This document shows positions 1-8,465 of a stretch of DNA of 64,000 nucleotides, one piece after another. The stretch is from Ohtaekwangia kribbensis. Lineage in GTDB: Bacteria; Bacteroidota; Bacteroidia; Cytophagales; Cyclobacteriaceae. The stretch lies in contig NZ_JBHTKA010000008.1 of the NCBI RefSeq assembly GCF_042676245.1, positions 744,001 through 808,000 of the forward strand, given 5' to 3'. The first letter of the stretch is position 1. Each line of letters starts with the position of its first letter. The translations under genes were made by a program, and so were the position numbers. The notes under the pieces are model-generated. The model searched no databases, was not told the origin of the DNA, and was given only the letters and a program-made list of their open reading frames with translations.

Positions 1-2022
1 GTAAAATCAGTTAACCGGCCAACACCCGAAGGCATCGACATCAAAGTAAATATACATATGGTAACGGCTGAGTCTGCAATAGCCTATGTTATCTACAACG
101 AGTTCCCTACCGGTTTTAATATACTGGATGACTCGCTATACCTGCAGGAGGTAGCACGAGAAACCGTATTGCGTATGAAACTCGATACTTCTGACATTAA
201 AAAGATAACCTTTGACGGATACCCTGGTCGCAAGTTCAGCTCCAAAGTAAAAGATGGTGTTACCGACATGCGTGTTGTACTGCGGGGAAACAGAGTATAT
301 ATAGTAGCCGGATTTTTCCCGAACAAACGGAAAGATGATCTCGCGAAATTTATAAGCTCTTTCAAATTCACTCCCTACAAAAAAGCAGAGTGGAAATCGC
401 ACCAGTTTGCCGAGTATTCTTTTTCAGCCGATTTTCCCGGAGAACCGGTTCTTGAGGAAGATGACGAAAGCGGAAGCACGATGAAAGCCTATTCGGGCAA
501 GGATATAAACAGCGGTAACAATTACTCGGTTGCTATTGAGTCGTATTCCAAATACGATCAGTTTGAAAGTGATAGTGCTATACTGGCTTCACGCACCGAA
601 CTATATACATCGGCTTATGACTCTGTTCTCTTAGATCGCGATGTAGTAGTGGATGGACGACCAGCTAAAGAAATGATTTTACTACAAGGTAAAAATCATG
701 CGCAGTTACGCATATTGACTTTTGCAAGAGGATTGACGGGCTATACGTTGTTTGCCTTTTTACCTCCTTCTGAAATTAAGAGTGATGACGCGAATCGCTT
801 TTTCAAGTCGTTTAAATTTATCGGAAAGGCTAACGGTGATTTACTGAGTGATAAGTCTGCGCTCCTGCTGAAAGATATAGTAAGTAAAGATACCGCAGTA
901 TGGAAACCAGCCGCGGCAGCCTTTAGCAACTATGCATTTAAAGAGAAGGATGTGGAGGCTATTCACAACCTCATCAAACAATCTTACTCGGATGATCGCG
1001 AGCCGGAAGGCAGTCGCAAGGAGATAATGTTTGATGTACTTGATGATATAGCTTCTGAAAAGTCAGTTGCTTTTATTGAAAAGATATTCCCGTCACTTAG
1101 TATAAATCCTGCGCTGGAGTTTGCTGCGCTCCGCGCTCTTTCGCAGATAGGTTCCAAGCCAAGTCTTACCGCACTGATTAAACTGTTGGAAAAACATAAG
1201 CCTGTGGCGGAAGGAGAGTGGAGCTATAATTTACTTTTCAGTCCGTATCGTATCGATTCTGTTAATCAGAAATTCTTCCTCCTGAATACTTTAAAGTATT
1301 TACCAGTTAAAGCGTACAAAACAGGAATATATACACTTGCCGAACATCTGCTTGAAAACAAAACACTTGCCATCACAGAACTATCTGCACAGAAGAAAAT
1401 AATCGTACAGGATTTTCAGGCAGATAGTGAAGTATATCTCCGTGATTCAACGTATCAAAGCCTATATTACCTGACAGAGATATTAGGCTATGAACCACAA
1501 GCTCCGGCTGAAATAGCAACGTTAAAAAAACTTACCCATGGCTTTGATGACTATATGGCGGTGGCTGCGGCAACAACGCTCTTCCGCCTGAAGCAAACTC
1601 CGGATGAGGCTCGCGTTACAGAGCTTGCCCGTAATCTTCCTACACGTGTTACATTCTTTTCGGGCTTGCAGGAGCATTCGCTTGAGCAGCACTTTCCTAA
1701 ACAATACGCTAACCAGGATAGCCTGGCTGTTGGTGAATTTTATGATTACCTCGTAGGTGAATATGACTACTCGGAAGATTTCAACGTAGAGATCGCGTAC
1801 AAAGCAGAGTTAAACTATGAAGGCGCGAAGAAGAAGTTTTATGTAATGCGCTTTCACGATACTTATGAAGATGTAACCTATCTCGGTGTGTGTGGTCCGT
1901 ATACAACCGATAAACTCCAGGTATGGGGTGGCTTAACCAATTCTGATTTTGTAAAAGATACCGGAAAAAATTACAAAGCATACCTCGATAACTATCTGAA
2001 GACTTTAGAGGAGGCTGAGTAA
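1..2022 (+). CDS. Unrecognised protein with duplicated N-terminal module and HEAT-like repeats (5' partial)
   Basis: The reading frame is open from the first base, so the true start lies upstream; the first Met is at 58. I do not recognise the family. Two copies of a module of roughly 140 residues are visible at the N-terminus. Each ends in a similar signature (FISSFKF near window residue 120, FFKSFKF near residue 270) preceded by a VDG/FDG-Y/R-P-x-K/R segment, reminiscent of PsbP/DcrB-like folds. A helical stretch follows, with HEAT-like pairs (SNYAFKEKDVEAIHNLI, AALRALSQIGSKPSLTALI). The C-terminus is rich in Tyr and Asp. No membrane anchor is visible in the part present. It ends in TAA just before a strong bidirectional terminator and converges on the AsmA-like gene. 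Confidence 0.6.
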   Translation, partial: VKSVNRPTPEGIDIKVNIHMVTAESAIAYVIYNEFPTGFNILDDSLYLQEVARETVLRMKLDTSDIKKITFDGYPGRKFSSKVKDGVTDMRVVLRGNRVYIVAGFFPNKRKDDLAKFISSFKFTPYKKAEWKSHQFAEYSFSADFPGEPVLEEDDESGSTMKAYSGKDINSGNNYSVAIESYSKYDQFESDSAILASRTELYTSAYDSVLLDRDVVVDGRPAKEMILLQGKNHAQLRILTFARGLTGYTLFAFLPPSEIKSDDANRFFKSFKFIGKANGDLLSDKSALLLKDIVSKDTAVWKPAAAAFSNYAFKEKDVEAIHNLIKQSYSDDREPEGSRKEIMFDVLDDIASEKSVAFIEKIFPSLSINPALEFAALRALSQIGSKPSLTALIKLLEKHKPVAEGEWSYNLLFSPYRIDSVNQKFFLLNTLKYLPVKAYKTGIYTLAEHLLENKTLAITELSAQKKIIVQDFQADSEVYLRDSTYQSLYYLTEILGYEPQAPAEIATLKKLTHGFDDYMAVAAATTLFRLKQTPDEARVTELARNLPTRVTFFSGLQEHSLEQHFPKQYANQDSLAVGEFYDYLVGEYDYSEDFNVEIAYKAELNYEGAKKKFYVMRFHDTYEDVTYLGVCGPYTTDKLQVWGGLTNSDFVKDTGKNYKAYLDNYLKTLEEAE

Positions 2023-2040
2023 GTAAAAGCTAATGACGTA

Positions 2041-2082
2041 AATAAGAAAGCCAGGCATGTAGCTATACCTGGCTTTCTTATT
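2041..2082. terminator. Bidirectional rho-independent terminator
   Basis: A perfect 15-bp inverted repeat (2041-2055 with 2068-2082) encloses a 12-nt loop. The outer stem is A/T-rich, giving a T-run at the 3' end on either strand. It sits between two convergent genes and can serve both. Confidence 0.85.
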
Positions 2083-2096
2083 ATACTCCTTACTTC

Positions 2097-5063
2097 TTAA
2101 TTTTTCTTCTTCTTCAGCAATCCCTTAATCAGGCTCTTCGCATCATCAACTTGTTTCTGTTGCTGCGTTTGTGTTGTATCTGATTTGGTTTTGCTGGTAT
2201 CTGATTTACCAAGTATACTACCAACGATCTTCTCAGCTTCCGTTCCCTTCACTGCTTTCTCAATTGCTTTAGTACCTTCTTCTTTGGCAACGGCAGTAGC
2301 TGCTTCTTTAACCTGTTGCTTCTGCTCATCCATAATAAGTTTCGGTGATGGATTGGTAACAGAACCACCCAGACCTATAGTAACCGGAACATTTCCATTC
2401 GGGTCTGTTTTAGAGCCTGTCTTCTCGGCCAGGAAACCGTTGAGTTGTGTGCCAAGTTTACCAGCCGGTACATCCATTTTCAATGTATAGTCTATAGATT
2501 GATCGATACCCGTGCTGCCGGTAACAGTAGTTTTATAGTTACCGAATTTCACATCGAAAGGTTTTACACTCAGTCTTCCGTCTTTTATAGCGGCAGACAT
2601 CAGCACATCTTTCATCGTTACTTCATTGGCATCACTGAGTTTGGTAAGCGAAGTGATACCAGATATAAGTTTGGAGTCTTTCAACGCAGCCTGTGCGATC
2701 TTGATCAAACCACCACCATTAACGGTTGCCATATTAGGCATCATATCTTTCAACAACTCACCGCTGATCTTGAAGTCGGTGGAGAAGTTACCGTTTACCA
2801 TACCCGCTATAGGAGCGTAGGTTGATACAAGTGATGATGCGCTTGATGCTTCTTTCATCGACACATTTTCAATCTTCAGACCAAGATCATATTTAGGATG
2901 TGCTATATCTTTTGTGTTATAGGTACCATCCACTACAAAGCTACCGCCCAGCATGTTGAATTTCAGTCCGCTCAGGTTAGCAACACCGTCTTTTACCAAC
3001 ACATCACCCGAAGCATTAGTCATGGTATAGTTCATAAGCTTAACGGTTTTAACATTAGACTTTAGCAGGAAGTCTATATTTTGAGGTACCGGTATAACAC
3101 TGAGTGCAGCTGTATCAGCCGCCGCAGCAGGCTCTTCGGTATCGCTCATAAACTCGTTAAGATCGAGTAACGTTGAATTGAAATTTACTACACCTTTAAT
3201 GGTTTCGTTCTTGCCGAATATATAGCCAAGGTAATTCAATACAGAACCACTTACGTTGAAATCACTTTTACCAATGGTACCGTTCACATTCTGCAATTCA
3301 ATTTTCTTCGGATCGAAAACCATTCCTGCCTGCGATAATGTAACGGTAGGAAGATCTTTGGTTACATACTTGAAATCTTTCAGTGAAGCATTACCACTGG
3401 TTGGTAATTTGTCGTAACGCTCGGCCTGTACATCAGAATATTTACCTTTCGTTTCGATATCGGCTTTTACTTTACCTGCCAGCGTCATACCTTCTACCGG
3501 GAATACTTTCGTCATCTTCTCCAGATCTATACCTCCTTTAGCTTTTAGATCCCAGGTATAGTCATCCAGGTTTTGAAGTAATAAGTCAGCACTGAATTTT
3601 TCACCATCCATCAGCACGCTGAAATCTTTAACCGTAATAAAGGTCTCAGCCAGTTTACCGGATGTATTTTTAACGGTTGATGTAAAGTGCATGTCTTGCA
3701 GCGGCAGCGGGAACTCAGCTGATTTTACATATCCGCTTGCGAGCGACATGGCTGCATCTATAGCAGGAATTGTTTTCTTCAGACTGTCATATACACCTTT
3801 TGCATTCAGGTTTATAGCATAGCTACCTTTCATTTCCAATCCTTCCATCGGGAACATTTTGCTCAGCTCGGCAAGGTTCAATTTAGCAGCTACTGTTGCA
3901 TCTACATTGGTAGGATACATTTTGGTGATGAGTGCTTTTGCATCTACCGGATTGGAGCCAAAATCAAGGTGAAGTTTTTTCAGATCGATAACGGTGTTAT
4001 CAATTACACCATCTTTATTATCTACCAACAGATCTACATTTATATTGTTAACCGGTGTTGGCAGCTCCGGATATTTAAACATAGCGTCTTTTACCAGCAG
4101 GTTCAGGTTAAAAGCCGGCATCTGTTTTTCGCTATAGGTTCCTTTTACAAAACCATTGAAAGCCAGTTCTCCTTTTGTCTCAATGTTGTTAAAGCTTTCG
4201 GTATACATACCTGGAACCAGCGACAGAATGCTCTTGAAAGAATTCTCCGGGCTCTTGAATGCTATATCCATACCGAAGTCGTTCTCGTTCATTTTAAACC
4301 AGCCATCGAAGCTCATCGCAAAGTCATTAAGCTTGGCTGTGTTCTCCTTGAAAGTATATTTAGTATACTCTTCACTGATGGAAATAGTAGCATCGATCTC
4401 GGCACGCTTGTTACTCAGGTACTCGGTACCATCAAATGCAACGGTAACGGTATCCGCCACAGTCTTTGTTTTCAGATCGAATACATCCTGTGTGAAATCT
4501 CCGGAGCCACTGTGGTTTACACCTTTCAGACTCATCAGGAATGGAAGTGACTGGTCATCGTAGGTGATGTCACCATCAACAATTTCCCAGTGATCTATAC
4601 CGAATGAGAAGTTGCTTGGTTCTTCGGTAGTTGTTACAGTATCTTCAGAAGGAACTGCGATATCATAGTTTGCACGACCATCTTTCAATACTTTAACATT
4701 GATGATGGGGCGAATAAGTGATATACCTTTTACACGGAGTTGATCTCCGAACAGAATTTCTTTCAGGTTAACTTCTACTTCAAAACTTTCGGTAGCGAAG
4801 AGAACTTCACCTTCAAACGGTGCGCGATTAATAACACCGAGGTCGCGCATCTCGGCTGTTATATTCGGAAAGTTTCTGAACAACGTCAGGTCAAACTTTT
4901 CAACATCGTATACAACGTCTGCATTTACCGACTTGTTGATTTCTTTGTTGATTGCAGCTACAATGTCATCTTTAAAAGCTATAGGGATGATAAAAGCGGC
5001 AGCCAGAAGGAGTACAATTAACCCCCCTACAATGATGAGGGTCCATTTCAATGCTTTTTTCAT
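2097..5063 (-). CDS. AsmA-like family protein (large membrane-anchored envelope protein)
   Basis: This 988-residue protein starts with a short basic end and one transmembrane anchor (about residues 7-29), followed directly by an AsmA-type N-terminal segment with the NFPNI / GEVLFATESFEVEVNLKEIL pattern. A long beta-rich periplasmic body repeats units such as FPMEGLEMKGSY and FPVEGMTLAGKV. The end is Lys-rich. Family knowledge: AsmA/TamB/YhdP-like proteins are large envelope proteins linked to outer-membrane lipid or protein traffic. It is a single gene, separated from its neighbours by a terminator downstream and about 240 nt upstream. A -7-like TATGTTTG lies on the minus strand at 5105-5112, without a well-placed -33 element. 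The AsmA assignment is firm; the substrate is unknown. Confidence 0.82.
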   Translation of the reverse strand: MKKALKWTLIIVGGLIVLLLAAAFIIPIAFKDDIVAAINKEINKSVNADVVYDVEKFDLTLFRNFPNITAEMRDLGVINRAPFEGEVLFATESFEVEVNLKEILFGDQLRVKGISLIRPIINVKVLKDGRANYDIAVPSEDTVTTTEEPSNFSFGIDHWEIVDGDITYDDQSLPFLMSLKGVNHSGSGDFTQDVFDLKTKTVADTVTVAFDGTEYLSNKRAEIDATISISEEYTKYTFKENTAKLNDFAMSFDGWFKMNENDFGMDIAFKSPENSFKSILSLVPGMYTESFNNIETKGELAFNGFVKGTYSEKQMPAFNLNLLVKDAMFKYPELPTPVNNINVDLLVDNKDGVIDNTVIDLKKLHLDFGSNPVDAKALITKMYPTNVDATVAAKLNLAELSKMFPMEGLEMKGSYAINLNAKGVYDSLKKTIPAIDAAMSLASGYVKSAEFPLPLQDMHFTSTVKNTSGKLAETFITVKDFSVLMDGEKFSADLLLQNLDDYTWDLKAKGGIDLEKMTKVFPVEGMTLAGKVKADIETKGKYSDVQAERYDKLPTSGNASLKDFKYVTKDLPTVTLSQAGMVFDPKKIELQNVNGTIGKSDFNVSGSVLNYLGYIFGKNETIKGVVNFNSTLLDLNEFMSDTEEPAAAADTAALSVIPVPQNIDFLLKSNVKTVKLMNYTMTNASGDVLVKDGVANLSGLKFNMLGGSFVVDGTYNTKDIAHPKYDLGLKIENVSMKEASSASSLVSTYAPIAGMVNGNFSTDFKISGELLKDMMPNMATVNGGGLIKIAQAALKDSKLISGITSLTKLSDANEVTMKDVLMSAAIKDGRLSVKPFDVKFGNYKTTVTGSTGIDQSIDYTLKMDVPAGKLGTQLNGFLAEKTGSKTDPNGNVPVTIGLGGSVTNPSPKLIMDEQKQQVKEAATAVAKEEGTKAIEKAVKGTEAEKIVGSILGKSDTSKTKSDTTQTQQQKQVDDAKSLIKGLLKKKKN

Positions 5064-5176
5064 ATCAAAAATTTAGAACTTGGTAAGTTTCGTGTTTAAA
5101 ACGTCAAACATATAGTTGAATGTGTACGATGTGTGTCGTGTGAATAAAGTTTTGTACCATCATAGTTTTATGTGCT

Positions 5177-5190
5177 ATGAATTGTGAACT
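5177..5190. repeat. Two degenerate heptanucleotide units in the AsmA-ALDH spacer
   Basis: Units ATGAATT and GTGAACT lie head to tail in the 240-nt spacer 5064-5303. The 14-mer matches 12 of 14 bases of 45045-45058, in the spacer before infB, which suggests a dispersed intergenic repeat. I see no gene in this spacer. Confidence 0.4.
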
Positions 5191-5303
5191 CAAATTTAGT
5201 AAACAGACTCCTGTATTTTTTGGTATTTAGACGAAAGCTTCTTTTAAAAGCACGTTTGCAACGTTGGGCGGGATAGACGTGCTAATAATCGGAAAGTAGT
5301 GGG

Positions 5304-6737
5304 CTAGAAAAGCTTTAGAAACCAGTCCATTAGCTTTTTCGACAGGCTGGTATAGGGCGGGTAGAAGGGTTGAATAGATGTGAAACCTCCTTTTTGTTTC
5401 ATAACAGGTTTGTCGTGCGAAAAGGCCTGAAACCCGAAGTAGCCATGCGAGCTGCCTATGCCACTGTTGTTAACACCGCCAAAGGGAAGGTTGTGTTGCA
5501 GAAAATGAACGGCACAATCGTTAATACAAATGGCTCCGGAAGAAGTCTCCTGAATAATTTTTCTGCGATCGCTTTTACTGCGGGTAAATATATAGAGGGC
5601 GAGTGCCTTGGGTTTTGTGTTAATAATTTGGACCGCTTCATCGATATGGGTATAGGAAATAACCGGCAGTATAGGACCGAAAATTTCTTCTTCCATAAGC
5701 CGCGCATCGACAGGCACATGGCTTAATATCACCGGGTGTATAAATCGCGTGGCCTCATCAATGCTTCCTCCAAACTCAAGTTTAGCTCCGTGATATAGTG
5801 TGTCTTTCAATAACTCGTTAACACGTGAAAAGTGTTTTTCATTTACGATGCGACAATAGCTTGCCGATGTGTCAAAGACATCGCCACCCGCGGCAAAGTG
5901 TTTTCTGATATATAGTTTCAGTTCTTCAATCAATGATTGCTTTACACTTTCATCAACCAATATATAGTCTGGCGCAACACAGGTTTGTCCGTTGTTAATA
6001 AACTTGGCTACCGCGATACGTTGCGCTGCTTCTTTAATGTTGGCAGAAGCCGTAACGATGGTAGGCGATTTACCGCCAAGCTCCAGCGTAACCGATGTGA
6101 GATTTTCTGCGGCAGCCTTCATTACCACTTTGCCAATAGCAGGACTGCCGGTAAAGAATATATGATCGAACGGAAGTTTTAACAGGTGTTGTGATACTTC
6201 CGGCCCGCCTTCAAATACAGATACACGATTCACTGGAAATATATCTTTCACCATGCGACTCAGAACCGCTGATACGTGAGGCGTTAATTCCGATGGCTTG
6301 AGTATAACACTATTACCTGCTGCTATAGCAGATACCAGCGGACCAACAGCAAGACTGAATGGATAATTCCACGGAGATATAATGAGACATATACCACGCG
6401 GTTCGGGCTGTATATAGGAGCGTGTACCCAGCATGGTGATGGGCGCATCGACCTTGCGCGGTTGTGCCCATGTTTCCAAAGAGGAAACAGCAAGTTTGAT
6501 TTCGCTGAGTACGTGAAAGATTTCGGTGCCGTCTACTTCAACGGCTGGCTTTTTAAAGTCATTGTAGGCCGCTTCATGGATCAGCGTCCGGTTGGCGTGA
6601 ATCCAGTCGCGTAGTTTTTTGAGGTATACCTTACGCTGTCGCAAAGGCTCCGTACGCATTACATGCAGACTATCGTGATGAAGTTTGAATGCTTCATGGA
6701 TCACATTTTTTACGTCTGTGTCGGCAATGGCCTGCAT
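5304..6737 (-). CDS. Aldehyde dehydrogenase, ALDH3-like
   Basis: This 477-residue enzyme would oxidise an aldehyde to the acid with NAD(P)+. Visible motifs are SPWNYPF (oxyanion Asn124), the cofactor loop FFTGSPAIGK (195-203), LELGGKSP with general-base Glu219, and NGQTCVAPDY with nucleophile Cys253. The length and the C-terminal segment after the last core motif (SGIGSSHGYFGFQAFSH and the YPPY...LMDWFLKLF tail) match class 3 enzymes (fatty or aromatic aldehyde type) rather than the ~500-residue class 1/2 enzymes. The tail is amphipathic and may touch membrane. It appears monocistronic. All catalytic residues are present; the substrate cannot be read from the sequence. Confidence 0.9.
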   Translation of the reverse strand: MQAIADTDVKNVIHEAFKLHHDSLHVMRTEPLRQRKVYLKKLRDWIHANRTLIHEAAYNDFKKPAVEVDGTEIFHVLSEIKLAVSSLETWAQPRKVDAPITMLGTRSYIQPEPRGICLIISPWNYPFSLAVGPLVSAIAAGNSVILKPSELTPHVSAVLSRMVKDIFPVNRVSVFEGGPEVSQHLLKLPFDHIFFTGSPAIGKVVMKAAAENLTSVTLELGGKSPTIVTASANIKEAAQRIAVAKFINNGQTCVAPDYILVDESVKQSLIEELKLYIRKHFAAGGDVFDTSASYCRIVNEKHFSRVNELLKDTLYHGAKLEFGGSIDEATRFIHPVILSHVPVDARLMEEEIFGPILPVISYTHIDEAVQIINTKPKALALYIFTRSKSDRRKIIQETSSGAICINDCAVHFLQHNLPFGGVNNSGIGSSHGYFGFQAFSHDKPVMKQKGGFTSIQPFYPPYTSLSKKLMDWFLKLF

Positions 6738-6816
6738 ATACTAAATGTAGGCAAAAATCTCAGGAGTCAAAATCACGCAATCAGCGTCCAGACATTACTC
6801 AAATGTTAACGAATAC

Positions 6817-6846
6817 TTGCTTAGTGTTACATTTATATTAAATTTG
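6817..6846 (+). promoter_or_regulatory. Bacteroidota-type sigma-A promoter
   Basis: TTG at 6817-6819, a 19-nt spacer, and TAAATTTG at 6839-6846 (TAnnTTTG). Expected transcription start is near 6853, about 20 nt before the ATG at 6874. Confidence 0.65.
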
Positions 6847-6873
6847 TTAACGGTAAATTAACATTGGCGTAAC

Positions 6874-7713
6874 ATGAAGGGACTGGTGTTGATATTCTTT
6901 TTGCCAATACTTGCATTAGCACAAGATGTTACCTTTACGTCCCAGCCAACCTCTTCGCTTCATCATTATCTTGAACTTTACAGCACTACCGATGAGCAGA
7001 TAGCCACTGCTGATGAACTGCTTGCCTTTGTTGATAAACTTTCAGTAAAGAAAAATGGCTTTAAAACCGATAAGGCATTTCTGAATCACCTCTTTACAAA
7101 AACACACCAGCGTTTTCTGCGCAACTATAAAGAGTACTCATCTTTTAACGAGTTGCTGGACAAAGGATATTACAATTGTCTTACGGGCACAGCCCTATAT
7201 GCCATACTGCTCGATCATTTTGAGTTTCCCTATCGCATTATCGAAACCAACTACCACATCTTCCTGATGGTGGAAACATCTGTCGGAGATGTATTGCTCG
7301 AAACGACAGATCCTGCCACGGGCTTTACCGATAGTAAATCTGAAATAGAAAAGCGTATCCATGTATACCGCAGGAACGAAATAGAGAAAGCAAATACGGA
7401 TAAACGTTATTATCACTTCTCTTTTGATTTATACAACGATGTGAACCTCGATGAAATGCTGGGGCTGCTATACTATAACCAGGCTATAAAAGCATACAAC
7501 AATCATCAGTGGGTTAATTCGATAGCATACCTGGAGAAAGCATCATTGCAGTATAGATCACCACGACTGGAAGAATTCTCGCGCATCATTTTGCTTTCAC
7601 TGGCAGAGAGTAAACTGGATCCTTCACTCAAGGAAAACTATATTCGCAAAGTACAAACCGTGCGTAAGCATAAATTGGATACACAGGCAAATGCTACTGC
7701 CGGCAGCTTTTAA
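6874..7713 (+). CDS. Secreted transglutaminase-like domain protein
   Basis: This 279-residue protein has a clear signal peptide (first ~16 residues, cut after ALAQ). The central part has the order expected of the transglutaminase/protease-like fold: Cys in YYNCLTGTALYAILLDHF (about residues 91-108), His in ETNYHIFLMVE, and Asp in LLETTDPATGF. These are a plausible Cys-His-Asp triad, with the Cys at the start of a buried helix. The C-terminal third is helical and may be TPR-like (YYNQAIKAYNNHQWVNSIAYLEKA). It has its own promoter and stands alone between minus-strand genes. Transglutaminase-like proteins of this kind are often peptidases or non-catalytic scaffolds; I cannot tell which applies here. 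Confidence 0.65.
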   Translation: MKGLVLIFFLPILALAQDVTFTSQPTSSLHHYLELYSTTDEQIATADELLAFVDKLSVKKNGFKTDKAFLNHLFTKTHQRFLRNYKEYSSFNELLDKGYYNCLTGTALYAILLDHFEFPYRIIETNYHIFLMVETSVGDVLLETTDPATGFTDSKSEIEKRIHVYRRNEIEKANTDKRYYHFSFDLYNDVNLDEMLGLLYYNQAIKAYNNHQWVNSIAYLEKASLQYRSPRLEEFSRIILLSLAESKLDPSLKENYIRKVQTVRKHKLDTQANATAGSF

Positions 7714-7746
7714 GCTGATCTTCTTTTCTTAAAAAATTATTGTTGA

Positions 7747-8454
7747 TTAATTCTCCAGGATACGAAGTTCTACCCGGCGGTTTAATCGGTGCGCTTCCGG
7801 TGTATCATCGCGTGACAGCGGTTGGGTTCCGCCAAATGCTTTTGTCTTTACACGACTCTTGTTGATGTTTTTGGATACTAAGTACTCTTTTACTGCCTCA
7901 ACACGGGCCTTGGAAAGCTTCATGTTTTCTTTTGCATCACCCAGGTAATCGGTGTGGCCTTCGAGCTGAATTACCATTGTAGCATTCTCCTTCATCATCT
8001 TCACCACTACATCCAGTTCTGAGTAGGAGTCTTCGCTGATCTTCGATCGGCCCACCTGGAAGATCACGTTATCAAGACGCATAACATGACCTACAGAATG
8101 TTTACTCGCACTGGCAGGGGTACCTGTGGTAAGCTCTATATCTTTCAATACTTTGTTACCATTGGCCTCGGCCGGATCAATTAAATACTTGGCGGTAGTA
8201 TAGCCGGGTGCTTCTACTATAAGCGCGTATTTTTCATTATCGAAAAGTGGAAACGAATAACGGTTGTTATTCAGCGTACCCATTTTGTTCCCGTACGGAA
8301 GACTCTGATAGGTAATGCGGGCTGTTACAGGTTCTTTGGTAGTTGCGTTAATAATATTGCCCTCTGCATATATAAGCGAATCAGCAGATTGACCAAATGC
8401 CAGACTGATGCTGAGTATACATGCAACGGAGAATGTAAAAAACGTATGAACCAT
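7747..8454 (-). CDS. OmpA-family protein with small N-terminal beta domain
   Basis: This 235-residue protein has a signal peptide (cut near AFGQ), a carboxypeptidase-regulatory-like beta domain (GNIINATTKEPVTARITYQS...), and a C-terminal OmpA/MotB peptidoglycan-binding domain with LEGHTDYLG, LSKARVEAVKEYL and LNRRVELRIL. It starts 11 nt after the upstream gene ends, so the two are almost surely co-transcribed. It resembles the C-terminal half of that neighbour over its whole length, including the shared ITYQSLP/IIYERLP segment, so it looks like a partial duplicate. Likely role: anchoring an outer-membrane complex to peptidoglycan. Confidence 0.85.
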   Translation of the reverse strand: MVHTFFTFSVACILSISLAFGQSADSLIYAEGNIINATTKEPVTARITYQSLPYGNKMGTLNNNRYSFPLFDNEKYALIVEAPGYTTAKYLIDPAEANGNKVLKDIELTTGTPASASKHSVGHVMRLDNVIFQVGRSKISEDSYSELDVVVKMMKENATMVIQLEGHTDYLGDAKENMKLSKARVEAVKEYLVSKNINKSRVKTKAFGGTQPLSRDDTPEAHRLNRRVELRILEN

Positions 8455-8465
8455 TGGTTATGAAA

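Noticed and set aside
3969..4550. 193-residue open frame on the plus strand inside the AsmA-like gene
   Set aside because: It lies antisense to a well-supported 988-residue gene, has no recognisable motif, and its composition is that of a reversed coding sequence.
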